A stretch of DNA of 64,000 nucleotides from Ananas comosus (taxonomy: Eukaryota > Streptophyta > Magnoliopsida > Poales > Bromeliaceae): the NCBI RefSeq assembly GCF_001540865.1, contig NC_033635.1, positions 10,543,565 to 10,607,564 on the forward strand, in the 5' to 3' direction. A model generated the notes under the pieces. It did not search any database and was not told where the DNA came from. It worked only from the letters and a program-made list of their open reading frames with translations. The stretch's first letter is position 1. Every line of letters starts with the position of its first letter. The translations under genes and the position numbers were made by a program. Shown in pieces: positions 23,630 to 33,668 of the stretch.

Positions 23630-24070
23630 AACGTAACGCCCTGTCTCCTAGAGATCAATCCTAGTCCTATACTATAGTCCTAGCACAGTTAACTCTTTTA
23701 ATCTTTTGGATCTAGTTATCATCTAAAATATTATAATTGTTCAGTAAAGATATATAGTCATTAATATATAAAACAATTTCAAATTACCTGAGGGTACTAT
23801 ATATATACCTTCCAGTCTCCAGCACATTCTCAAGTATCAGACAATATGAGACTCAGTTCGTTAAATTTGTTATTCAGACCCTGACTTAACTTGCCATTCT
23901 CCGACCCTATCTTAGCCTGTTATATATTCAGACCCTGACTCAGTCGAGATGTATCTCACACTTTCGACTAGTAATAATTAGCTTTGATATTAACTATAAC
24001 ACTCCGCTTCCCACATAAATCATCCATGTTTTAGTGAAATAGCATTATATTATAAGCATTAAAAAGGAAT
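23630..24070 (-). mobile_element. Cassandra-type TRIM (5S-bearing LTRs), degenerate
   Basis: Read on the minus strand: a 5' LTR at about 23995-24070, a degenerate primer-binding site (complement of AGCTTTGATATTA at 23980-23992), and a second LTR at about 23630-23860. The latter holds TTAACTGTGCTAGGAC and GGACTAGGATTGATC, matching the 5S rRNA stretch that includes its conserved TTAAGCGTGCTTGGGC and ACTAGGATGGGTGACC. Cassandra elements are known to carry 5S promoter sequence in their LTRs. Confidence 0.65.
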
Positions 24071-24243
24071 AAAAGAACCTTCATACATATTTATATAGTA
24101 AAATCTTAGCCAAATATCCCTTATCAAAACAAATTAAAGAATCAAGGCTAAATTACGGAAAACTCCCCTGTCAAAATTCGCTTTTTCACTTTCCCTCCCT
24201 ATCATTTAAAAACCTACACTTTGTCCCCTTGTAAAATAAAAAA

Positions 24244-25118
24244 GGAATAATTTCATAGATGCCCTTCTAGAAACTATTAATTTCATCAATACCCTTCTAA
24301 AATTGATAATATCACAAATACCCTCCAATATGTTTAAAATTATCATAAATACCCCTCATTAGTTAAAATCCGTTAAGTCCCATCTGAAAAGGAGTTAAAT
24401 TTTCAAAATACCATTTTTACCCTTTATTTCTTATTAATATTAGAAATACTAATAGGTATTTCAAGATATTTTTTGTAAATCTAAATTTGAGTATTTAATA
24501 TATACATATTAAATTAAATTATTAATATATATTAATTATTAAAAAATATATAAAAATTATATTTTATATATAGTATGTTTTTATTTGATTTTGTTTTTGT
24601 TTTTAGTTTTGGATTTCGGTTCAGGTTCAGTAGTAATAGTAATTTTGAAATAAATTATAGATTTTATTTTTTTTCCTATTTAAGCAAAAGTAAATCACAT
24701 AACTATATGCGAGCATTGTTCTGTCGATTGAAACAAAAAGAGAGTTTTGTTCAAAAGCTAAAATATATTATATTTTAGTTTTTTAATGCGTTTAATGCAG
24801 ATAAAATTATCAAGAATATTTTGATTAAAAAAAATTTAAGCTTTCAAGATTAAAGAAAGATCGGATAATTCCTTAACATTATTTTTATTTAAATTTTTAT
24901 ATATAATTATTTATTCGATAATATCATAGATGCCCCTATAAAATTTAAAATTTAACCCATCTTTAACCATTTAATAACTATGGTAAAGCTAACATAACTA
25001 ACAGTAGGGGTATTGATGATAATTTTTTGTGTTTACAAGGGTATGGGTGATATTTTAAATTTTATAGGGGCATCTATGATATTTTAGACTTTAGGAGGGG
25101 TATCCATGAAATTGCCCC
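24244..25118. mobile_element. Foldback MULE-like element (family M2) nested in the Pack-MULE
   Basis: Ends GGAATAATTTCATAGATGCC and its counterpart GGTATCCATGAAATTGCCCC. Perfect 9-bp TSD AATAAAAAA (24235-24243, 25119-25127). Excising it restores the outer element's left inverted repeat (AAATAAAAAATGTTCAC versus the right arm's AAATAAAAAATGTGCAC). This proves the order of insertion. Confidence 0.88.
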
Positions 25119-25204
25119 AATAAAAAATGTTCACATGGGGGTACGGTGTGACAAAATGACTATTTTGCCCTTCGCCATTTTCGTCTTCTCCTTCATCCTC
25201 CTGA

Positions 25205-25515
25205 TCTGCGGCGGAGAAGGCCGACCTCGGGCGGTACGCAGGCGGCGAGGCCGTCGTCGAGGAGGACGATCTCGTTGAGGGTGTCGGCCATGCAGCCGAT
25301 GGAGAGCGGGATGCAGCCGCCGAGTTTGTTGTGGGCGAGGACGACGATGGCGGCCGGGGAGTCACCAAGGTTGGCGGGGATGGGGTGGCGGCGGCGGAGG
25401 CGGTTGGAGTTGAGGAAGATAGCGTCGAGGGGGCTGTCGAAAAGGAGATTGAGCTCGTGGAGGAGGGCAAGGCCGGCGAGGGCGCCATCCCGGAAGCCAT
25501 CGAAGCAACAGGGAA
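25205..25515 (-). pseudogene. Captured fragment of a leucine-rich-repeat extensin (LRX)-type gene
   Basis: Read on the minus strand, one frame gives LDAIFLNSNRLR, IPANLGDSPAAIVVLAHNKL, GGCIPLSIG and TLNEIVLLDDGLAACVPPEV. These are the successive hallmark repeats of LRX / LRR-extensin-like cell-wall proteins. An upstream 'ALAGLALLHELNL' joins directly to 'LFDSPLDAIFLN', so roughly one and a half repeats appear to be missing. The frame is open, but there is no start, signal peptide, Cys-rich hinge or extensin domain. The longest overlapping open frame (Ser/Pro/Ala-rich, 25084-25500) is a shifted frame of the same DNA and should not be annotated. Confidence 0.82.
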
Positions 25516-25695
25516 GAGGGGCGGAGGGGTATTTTTGGCATAAAAAAAATGTTATAACGGAACCCTAACGGTAGGGGGTGAAGTGCACATTTTTTATTTT
25601 ACAATGGGACAAAGTGTAGGTTTTTAAATGACAGGGAGAAAAGTGAAAAAGCGGATTTTGACAGGAGGATTTTTTGTAATTTAGCCAAGAATCAA

Positions 25696-27042
25696 TGCCA
25701 CGGAAAAGTCTTAAAGACCTTACTTTCGTTGCTATTACTAATTTTCTTTTGGGAAAATCCTATTGCAAAATATTAATTAAATGAACATACATTTGAACAA
25801 CCAATCACATCTCTATCACTCCAAATTCTTATGAAAAGACTCATCAATTCTCTACTTTACATGATATTCTATGTTTTAAGATGCATAGATCACCAATGAC
25901 TAGATTCTGAAGAACACATCATTTTTATTTTTTGAGGAATATATCCTATAGTATCACGCATAAATTAAACCTAACTTTGTGCTATCACAATGACAACATA
26001 TATGTGGTGCCAGTGAAATAAATTACTACTCTTCAGTAAAAACTCAAAAAAGTTTTGTTCGATTTTTCGACTGCAGGTTTGCTCGAATCGCTGATAGTGC
26101 GAGCCCTGTTATATGAGGAATCATTATGATTACACGTGCAGTCGATGCGATTATGCTGCTATAATGATGAACTCTTAACTTTTTTAACCTAAGTGGGGTG
26201 TCACACATGCTTTATGTCTAGCGAAAAAAAATAATCGAGTCTCTTTCATCGTCAATGCAAATAGATTACTAGCGAACGTGCAGCGTAGGTAGTTGATTGA
26301 TCATCTTAGGGGCCATGTTCATGTTATGAACATAAAGCTTAATTTATAATGATAGATCCCACTAAAGTTGTGCTCTAGATTATATTCTTTGTAATGAACA
26401 TACATAGATTAATTGATCTTTTTTTAGTACACAGTGTATTCTTTGCCTAGTTCACTTGGTGCAAACTGCAATGTATTAATAGTATTTGTGTCCTCCTTTT
26501 GTTGTTTGTTCTATGTTAATAGTGGAGGATCGATAAATGAAATTATATTAATTTCTTTGTAATATTCAATTGGTTCCATTCTACAATTTGGATTTTTTTT
26601 TTTTCTTTTGAAATTTTGGACAAAAATATCTTTTATGGCTTAATATGCCACTAGTCCAACATTTAAAAAAATGGGGGATTTTGCATGAAAATTTGTTTAG
26701 CTTTATCTAAATTGGTTAAAACAAGAGTAAAATAATGATCAGTTTACACAAAATCTTCTATACTGTTTCCAGAAAAATAAATTATATAAGAGCAAACTCA
26801 CAAACCTTTCTAGTTTTTTTTTTTTTTATATAGTACAAGGATCTGTACCCTTTTAAAAGCCCACAAATGCAACACACAAAATATATACACTATATTATAA
26901 GTTAGAATACCTCTTCCTAAGAAACATAACCAGGGAAATTTGATACCAAACAAGGAGGAGGAGAAGTACAATGGGAGTTAAATAACAACCTAAAAAGATA
27001 GTTATGGGGGAACCTAAAAGGAAGCGTATAGGCTTAAAAAAA
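25696..27042. other. Intergenic, nothing recognised
   Basis: AT-rich; no gene, RNA or repeat boundary that I can support. Confidence 0.4.
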
Positions 27043-27529
27043 GGGTTAATTTCATACAGCTTCCTGTAAATATATCGAATAACAAATATATATTTATAAA
27101 GTTCAACTTTTCATATTTATCCTTGCAAAAGTGCAGTGATATTCATATTTGCTCATCTGATTTATTACCGTTAAAGTACTATTTATTTTTTAACAGATGA
27201 TAAATAAAATAATATTTTTTTTCATTACAAATATGTCCCTCCAAAAATCCCAACTATTAGAATTATAAAAAAATATCCTCTCAAAAATCTCCATCAGTCA
27301 ACTTTTTGTTTTTACCATCACAAATAACATAAAAGGAGTAAAAATATCAATTTACCTCATTTACTAATTAAAATTAAATATTTAATCTATGATTAATAAT
27401 ATTTTTGTTATGGATCCTAACAGTATTGAAAACGTTTGGACTTTTGTGGAAAAAAAAGTGAAAAATTAAACTTTATAGAAATATACCTGCTATTTGATAC
27501 GTTTATAGAAAGCTGTATGCAATTAATTT
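27043..27529. mobile_element. Foldback MULE-like element
   Basis: GGGTTAATTTCATACAGCTT opposite AGCTGTATGCAATTAATTT; flanking TTAAAAAAA on both sides (27034-27042, 27530-27538), a 9-bp TSD in low-complexity sequence. Confidence 0.65.
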
Positions 27530-27769
27530 TTAAAAAAATATTTTAAAAAATTAAAAAAATAAAAGATGAGGGGAGTAGAGGGAGCCATCATCTCCTCCAG
27601 TGCCAAATAGAAAAGTGGTGTGAGAGGCCATTGATGCCTTGTTGTGTGGTGCTGGGCCCCACTGCTTCCTCTTTTTGAAAGGGTGTAAAACACAAAAAAG
27701 TTTCCTTTTTCTCATGCATATATGGATGGTCTTCCATAGAGGCAAAGCAACCTTAATATGCCTCACAGA

Positions 27770-28111
27770 TAGGGATGCAAATGGATCCGGGTTGGTGGAG
27801 CTCCGCCCCGATCCGCCTCGAATGGAGTGGTAAGTGGAAACAAAAAATATAAAAAAATATAATCCGCCCCGAATCCGCCCCGATCCGCCAAGTAAATGGA
27901 GCGGGAGGTGGGAGACTCTTTTCTTTCTTCAATCTGCCCCGATCCGTCAAAAATCCGGCTCCCGCCCCGATCCGCCCCGAATGAAGCGGTAAGTGGGAGC
28001 CAAAAATAAAATGAAAAGTAACTCGCCCCGAATCCGCCCCGCCCCGATAAGAAATGGAGCGGGAGGTGGGGAAACTCTCCCGCCCCCGGATCCGCCCCGT
28101 TTGCATCCCTA
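27770..28111. mobile_element. hAT-like element with 8-bp TSD (GATCCGCCCC family)
   Basis: 342 bp from TAGGGATGCAAATGGATCC to CGTTTGCATCCCTA; perfect 8-bp TSD CTCACAGA (27762-27769, 28112-28119). The interior is made of 'GATCCGCCCCGAATCCG' repeats in both orientations. Long open frames across it are artefacts of the GC-rich repeats. Confidence 0.9.
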
Positions 28112-28119
28112 CTCACAGA

Positions 28120-29020
28120 GTGCTCTACAAAGTCCAACAACGACTCTAAATAGTGCTTTATTGAAAAGCCTCTTTCCTCCAAAAATATTGCAATAGCTAG
28201 CTAAAATAAAAGATAGCTGAACAAGTTTTTTAAAATTCAAAACATAAATACTTGAAAATTTTAAATTTTTTATTTTATTTGTAGTAAGGAATTTGAAACT
28301 GTTTGATGTGCTTCAAACTTTGATTGTCAATTTCGGTTTTAGGCCCCCCGTTTCGTCAACGATCTCACGCTGCAATAAATTTAAAAAAAAAATTATGAAG
28401 AAAAAAATGAACGTTTATGGTAGATAGTGTCGGCCGGAGCCTATGGCCCCCATTAACATCGAACAGGCGGTGCAGGAGACGGAGCCCTTGCGGTACCATA
28501 TATTATACTTCCACGAAAACTTCATTTTTTTTTTTTTCAAAACGAAGTCCTCTCCTTCTTTATCCGTAATGTTTTTCTTACAAAATTTTTTTCACATGAT
28601 CTTTGTATTCTTTTATTTTACTATTTCTGTAGTGTTTTATATTTTACGATTGTTTTTTATCGTTTCTATTTGTGCGCTTGTCGTAATAGAAACTTTTGCT
28701 TCTGCTATTAACGGTCGTCTTTTACGACGAAAAGGCTAAATTTTTGGTGAAGAAAAATTGGATGCAAATTAAACTAACTCACTGTGAGAAGCTACAGCTA
28801 TAATTTTTTTGTTCTATTAGCATCCTTAATTTCCCTCTCCTGTTCCAGTAAGAAGTACACTATACATTAAAAAGCTAAATGCAGCTCAAAATTCATCCAT
28901 ATAAAATAAAATAATAAAACCAAGAAAAGAAATAGATCCCCTAGTACTGGTTTAGGATAAAATACATGTCAGGGTACTTGTTCTTTTGACCAAGCTTAGG
29001 CCAAACATGAAACATTCCCT
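28120..29020. other. Intergenic upstream of BRL2, nothing recognised
   Basis: A 98-codon plus frame at 28443-28739 is Phe-rich and matches nothing I know. Not called. Confidence 0.4.
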
Positions 29021-29021
29021 T

Positions 29022-29030
29022 TTATATATA
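29022..29030 (+). promoter_or_regulatory. Putative TATA box of BRL2
   Basis: TTATATATA about 245 bp before the ATG, with a pyrimidine-rich leader between. Confidence 0.4.
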
Positions 29031-29213
29031 CTCATCAATAAAATTAAATAAGACTAAACCAAGTCACCAACCTCACTATCACTTGCAAAGTTGTAGTGTT
29101 TCTTATTCCTCCCCATGCCCACCTTTGCCTCTCTTTAAGCATCTCTCTCTCTCCCATGTCTCCTCTTTAGCTTTTCCTCTCCATCACCACCATCTTAGTT
29201 TCTCTCTCCCTCT

Positions 29214-29216
<3 letters not shown>

Positions 29217-29267
<51 letters not shown>
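29217..29267. repeat. (CT)n microsatellite in the BRL2 5' leader
   Basis: CT tract ending 7 bp before the start codon. CT-rich leaders are common in plant promoters and may influence expression. Confidence 0.9.
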
Positions 29268-29270
<3 letters not shown>

Positions 29271-29273
29271 GTC

Positions 29274-32200
29274 ATGCCAATGGACACTTTCTATCTCCTG
29301 TTGCTGCTGTTGCTCTTCTTGTTTGAGTACTCCGCTCCGTCGTCGGCCGTCGATCGGAAGCAAGAAGCGCTTTCGAGCATGAAGAGAGATGCAGAAGCAC
29401 TTCTCCGCTTCAAAAGCTCAGTCCACGATCCGAAGGGCTTTCTCTCAAATTGGCAGGTCAAATACAGAAGCCCATGCAGCTGGAATGGAGTGCTTTGCAC
29501 CACCCAAGGGAGAGCAACACAGCTCAATCTCACCCGCTGCGACCTCTCCGGCGCGCTTTCGCTCTACGCTCTCTCCCCCGTCGACGAGCTCTCGATCCTC
29601 GACCTCTCCCACAACCCTTCTCTCTACATAAACACCACCTCCTTGTTCCAGCTCCCACTTGCACTCACACAGCTTGATCTCTCCTCTTCTGGGCTCACAG
29701 GGCTCCTCCCAGAAGCACTTGTAACATCCTACCCTAACCTAACATATCTGAACCTCTCTCACAACAACATAACAGGCTCTCTACCATCAAACTTCCTATC
29801 CAAGTCGCAAAATTTGCAAGTGTTGGATCTCTCCTTCAACAACTTATCGGGTAGTGCTTCGAATCTGAGCTTCGAATTTCCCTGCAAAAGCTTGATCTAC
29901 TTCGATCTCTCTGTAAATTATATTTCGGACGAAATACCATTCGCTCTAACCAGCTGCGCTAATTTAAAGACCTTGAATCTATCTTTCAATTCGCTTATCG
30001 GAGAGATACCCGAATCGTTCAGTGAGTTAAGGGGATTAGAGAGTTTAGACCTCTCCAATAATCATCTCAGTGGTTCAATACCTTATGGTTTAGGAAATTC
30101 ATGTGGCTCCCTCCAAGAACTCAAAATCTCGACGAACAACATCTCAGGATCAATCCCCAGTTCCTTCTCCTCTTGCTACTCTCTCCGATCGATCGACCTC
30201 GCAAATAATAATCTTTCGGGTCCTTTTCCGAATGATGTGCTTCAAAATTTGTTCTCCCTTGAGACCCTTTTGGTGAGCAATAATTTCATTTCCGGGCCGT
30301 TTCCGAGCTCAATATCTTCATGCAAGCACTTGAGAATTGCAGATTTCAGCTCGAATAAGCTCGTGGGCGATTTGCCGCCAAGCGTTTGTTCGAGTCCTTC
30401 GTCACTCGAAGAGCTGAGAATTCCCGATAACTCGATCACGGGCCAAATACCGTCGGATTTATCGAATTGTTCGCAACTACGAGTAATCGATCTCAGCATC
30501 AATTACCTCCGAGGCCCGATTCCAAAGGAACTAGGCAATCTTTACAGCTTGGAGCATCTCATGCTGTGGTTTAACGGCTTGCAAGGCCGAATCCCGCAAG
30601 AACTCGGCCAGTGCTCGAAGCTGAGGACTCTAATCCTTAACAACAACCTCATCGACGGCGAGATCCCGATCCAATTATTCAACTGCGTGAACCTTGAATG
30701 GGTGTCGCTCACCAGCAATGTGATAAGCGGAAAGATCCCCACGGAATTTGGACGGCTTTCGAGGCTCGCGGTGCTCCAGTTGGCGAATAATAGCCTAAGC
30801 GGCGAGATACCGGAAGCGCTCGGAAATTGCTCGAGTTTGATGTGGTTGGATTTGAACAGCAACAAGCTCACCGGCGAAATCCCCGCCCGGCTAGGGCGGC
30901 AGCTGGGGGCGAAGGCGCTCAGCGGAATTCTCTCTGGAAACACATTGGCGTTCGTTCGGAACGTCGGAAATTCGTGTAAGGGCGTCGGTGGTCTTCTCGA
31001 ATTCGCAGGAATCCGACCGGAGAGGCTGCTCCAAGTGCCCACACTAAAGACTTGTGATTTCACTAGGCTCTACTCCGGAGCGGCGCTAAGCGATTGGACC
31101 CACTACCAAACCCTAGAGTACCTCGATCTCTCCTACAACGATCTCTCCGGCGAAATTCCGATGGAATTCGGGGACATGGTCGTGCTCCAAGTGCTCGATT
31201 TAGCTCGCAACAACCTCTCGGGCGAAATCCCGGACTCGCTCGGCCGGCTCCGGAATCTCGGGGTGTTCGACGCCTCGCGCAACCAATTGCAAGGACGAAT
31301 ACCAGACTCTTTCTCTAATCTCTCGTTCTTGGTACAGATCGATCTTTCAGATAACAACCTGACGGGGCCGATCCCGTCGCGAGGGCAACTGAGCACTCTC
31401 CCCGCGAGCCAGTACAAGAACAATCCGGGCCTCTGCGGAGTGCCGCTGCCGCCGTGCGAAGCTCCGACTAGTATTCCGACCGCCGCGGACTTCGACGGAA
31501 AGGGAGGAGAGAGGCGAAGAAGCTCCGCGATGGCGTGGGCGAACAGCGTAATTCTCGGCGTCCTCGTCTCCGTAGCTTCTTTGTGTATTATCGTCATCTG
31601 GGCCATTGCAGTTAGAGCAAGGAGAAGGGAGAAAGAGGAGGCGAAAATGCTTGACAGCCTCCAAGCGAACGAGTGCGCGACCACTTGGAAGATCGGGAAG
31701 GAGAAGGAGCCGCTGAGCATCAACGTCGCGACGTTCCAGCGGCAGCTGCGGAAGCTGACGTTCTCGCAGCTCATCGAGGCCACGAACGGGTTCTCGACGG
31801 CGAGCCTGATCGGGTGCGGCGGGTTCGGGGAGGTGTTCAAGGCGACGCTGAGGGATGGGTCGTGTGTCGCGATCAAGAAGCTGATCCATTTGAGCTACCA
31901 AGGCGACCGCGAGTTCATGGCGGAGATGGAGACGCTGGGGAAGATCAAGCACAAGAACCTCGTGCCGCTGCTCGGCTACTGCAAGATCGGTGAGGAGCGG
32001 CTGCTCGTCTACGAGTACATGGCGCACGGCAGCCTGGAGGACGCGCTGCACGGGAAGAAGCGGCGGCTGACGTGGGGGGAGAGGAAGAAGATCGCGCTGG
32101 GGGCGGCGAAGGGGCTGTGCTTTCTGCACCACAACTGCATCCCCCACATTATACACCGCGACATGAAGTCGAGCAACGTGCTGCTGGACGGGGAGATGGA

Positions 32201-32678
32201 GGCGAGGGTGGCGGACTTCGGGATGGCGCGGCTGATCAGCGCGCTGGACACGCACCTCAGCGTGAGTACGCTGGCGGGGACGCCGGGGTACGTGCCCCCG
32301 GAGTACTACCAGAGCTTCCGGTGCACGGCGAAGGGCGACGTGTACTCGTTCGGCGTCGTAATGCTGGAGCTGGTCACGGGGCGGCGGCCGACGGACAAGG
32401 AGGACTTCGGGGACAGCAACCTGGTGGGGTGGGTGAAGGAGAAGGCCATGGTTAGGGAGGGGAATTGTAGGGAGGTGTTCGACGAGGAGGTGGTGAGAGA
32501 GAATGGTGGGGAGGAGGAGGAGAAGGAGATGGCGAGGTTCCTCGAGATCGCGTTGCGGTGCGTCGACGAGTTGCCGTCAAAGCGGCCGAATATGACGCAG
32601 GTCGTCGCCATGCTACGGCAGCTCTGCAGTGGTAGTGGTGGTGGTGGTGGTGGTGAAGGGGAGGGTGATGGGGCTTAG
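29274..32678 (+). CDS. BRL2: BRI1-like 2 LRR receptor-like serine/threonine kinase (BRL2/VH1)
   Basis: Single exon, 1134 residues, close to the family length. In order: hydrophobic signal peptide (about 5-25), an N-terminal cysteine pair (CSWNGVLC), and leucine-rich repeats to about residue 740. An island domain interrupts them near 555-620 ([20 protein letters not shown]). A membrane helix lies at about 757-780, then a kinase domain from about 827. The kinase has a glycine loop GCGGFGEVF, the VAIKK lysine, HRDMKSSN (Asp about 963), DFG (about 981) and PPEYYQSF, so it should be active. The island sequence and [20 protein letters not shown] match BRL2 better than BRI1 or BRL1/3. In Arabidopsis BRL2/VH1 acts in vascular patterning at the plasma membrane and is reported not to bind brassinolide. 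It ends in a Gly/Glu-rich tail. A second in-frame ATG lies two codons in. Confidence 0.95.
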   Translation: MPMDTFYLLLLLLLFLFEYSAPSSAVDRKQEALSSMKRDAEALLRFKSSVHDPKGFLSNWQVKYRSPCSWNGVLCTTQGRATQLNLTRCDLSGALSLYALSPVDELSILDLSHNPSLYINTTSLFQLPLALTQLDLSSSGLTGLLPEALVTSYPNLTYLNLSHNNITGSLPSNFLSKSQNLQVLDLSFNNLSGSASNLSFEFPCKSLIYFDLSVNYISDEIPFALTSCANLKTLNLSFNSLIGEIPESFSELRGLESLDLSNNHLSGSIPYGLGNSCGSLQELKISTNNISGSIPSSFSSCYSLRSIDLANNNLSGPFPNDVLQNLFSLETLLVSNNFISGPFPSSISSCKHLRIADFSSNKLVGDLPPSVCSSPSSLEELRIPDNSITGQIPSDLSNCSQLRVIDLSINYLRGPIPKELGNLYSLEHLMLWFNGLQGRIPQELGQCSKLRTLILNNNLIDGEIPIQLFNCVNLEWVSLTSNVISGKIPTEFGRLSRLAVLQLANNSLSGEIPEALGNCSSLMWLDLNSNKLTGEIPARLGRQLGAKALSGILSGNTLAFVRNVGNSCKGVGGLLEFAGIRPERLLQVPTLKTCDFTRLYSGAALSDWTHYQTLEYLDLSYNDLSGEIPMEFGDMVVLQVLDLARNNLSGEIPDSLGRLRNLGVFDASRNQLQGRIPDSFSNLSFLVQIDLSDNNLTGPIPSRGQLSTLPASQYKNNPGLCGVPLPPCEAPTSIPTAADFDGKGGERRRSSAMAWANSVILGVLVSVASLCIIVIWAIAVRARRREKEEAKMLDSLQANECATTWKIGKEKEPLSINVATFQRQLRKLTFSQLIEATNGFSTASLIGCGGFGEVFKATLRDGSCVAIKKLIHLSYQGDREFMAEMETLGKIKHKNLVPLLGYCKIGEERLLVYEYMAHGSLEDALHGKKRRLTWGERKKIALGAAKGLCFLHHNCIPHIIHRDMKSSNVLLDGEMEARVADFGMARLISALDTHLSVSTLAGTPGYVPPEYYQSFRCTAKGDVYSFGVVMLELVTGRRPTDKEDFGDSNLVGWVKEKAMVREGNCREVFDEEVVRENGGEEEEKEMARFLEIALRCVDELPSKRPNMTQVVAMLRQLCSGSGGGGGGEGEGDGA

Positions 32679-32821
32679 CTAGTTAGTTGTGAATGTAATG
32701 TAAGTAGAAGGTGGTGCTGGGTGGGAAACTGGTGTTGCGCAGTTGTTGTACGTGTTATTGTCTCTTGTTATTGGAAAAGATTAATTTTTGCAGTGTAGTA
32801 GTATACATTACTTATCAGTTA

Positions 32822-33057
32822 TTGTTAGCTTAAATCGGTAAGCATCCTATTCTGTGACGCAAGGGGAGGTTAGGTCGAGTGAGTGGCGTGAGGGTGGGTT
32901 GAATCGAGTCATGTTCGACATGATGTGAGGCTGCTGGTTGGATCGAATCACAATCGAACCTATAATTTTCGTGTATGTACATTTTAAATTATTTATTTAT
33001 TTATTTATAAGAGCTCGAAATTTTAGGATTAATTATTAGCAGCGCCAACGATCAGAA
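32822..33057 (+). mobile_element. Degenerate solo LTR of TRIM family T1
   Basis: TGTTAGCTTAAATCGGTAAG ... GCGCCAACGATCAGA follows the 50925 and 7941 LTRs along its length, including GAGTCATGTTCGACATGATG. TSD not preserved. Confidence 0.6.
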
Positions 33058-33668
33058 AGTTGTGAATGATGATTTATAAGTAAAAGAAAGGAAAAATAGA
33101 AGTGAAACGCCAGGGGAAAAAATAAAAATAAAAATAAAAAGAAACATGAGAATGACTTCATTATTCATAGGTTTGATAAGTTAATGGGTTTTGTTCATAT
33201 CTTTAGGTTGAGGCAAAAGAAAATACAATATTTACTATTTTTCAATAAAAACTATAGAGAATATACCATAATCAATTTTGTAACACATTACAATAGTTCC
33301 AAATCAAATGGAAAAACTAAATTGTGATTAAAAACATAAGGCACCATAAAACTTAATAATAATAACTGAGTTTAAACAATTTTGGCCGATGGTCTGATCG
33401 GTTCAAAGAATTATTATTATTAGTGAATCGAGTCATTATATTATAAATTTATTGCGAATCTCCTTGCTATTTCTAATGGAGTCTAATACTATGATATGAA
33501 ATAACTGATTATATTCAATATTTTCTTTAAAAGACCCTACAACAGACAAAGATTTCGCAGAGGACTTCTGCTTACTGTGATCAACTTTGGTCCAATACTG
33601 CTGCAGAAAATTATTACATACTAATAATAGCAAATGTTCTCAAGATACTCTTGAAACAAAAGTTCAGA

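Larger units (their letters stand above)
24146..25686. mobile_element. Pack-MULE-like element with 9-bp TSD
   Basis: Left end GGCTAAATTACGGAAAACTC, right end GTAATTTAGCC; perfect 9-bp TSD AAGAATCAA (24137-24145, 25687-25695). Inverted ends are about 110 bp long ('CTACACTTTGTCCC' opposite 'GGGACAAAGTGTAG'). The 1541-bp span includes an 875-bp second element at 24244-25118. Without it the element is about 660 bp and consists mostly of a captured, GC-rich LRX gene fragment. No transposase. Confidence 0.85.

Noticed and set aside
23630..24070. 5S rRNA gene
   Set aside because: Only the 3' part of 5S is recognisable, it is diverged, and it sits inside LTRs beside a primer-binding site.
25084..25500. 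138-codon Ser/Pro/Ala-rich minus-strand frame
   Set aside because: It is a shifted frame of the captured LRX fragment; the other frame gives clear LRX repeats.
27753..28182. 117- and 139-codon minus frames
   Set aside because: They lie in the GATCCGCCCC-repeat hAT-like element, and the amino-acid repeats reflect the DNA repeat.
28443..28739. 98-codon plus frame with hydrophobic stretches
   Set aside because: Its composition follows the T-rich DNA. The first residues look GC-normal, but I recognise no family.
31133..32255. Long antisense frames inside BRL2
   Set aside because: Codon-bias shadows of the receptor kinase; no start context or homology.
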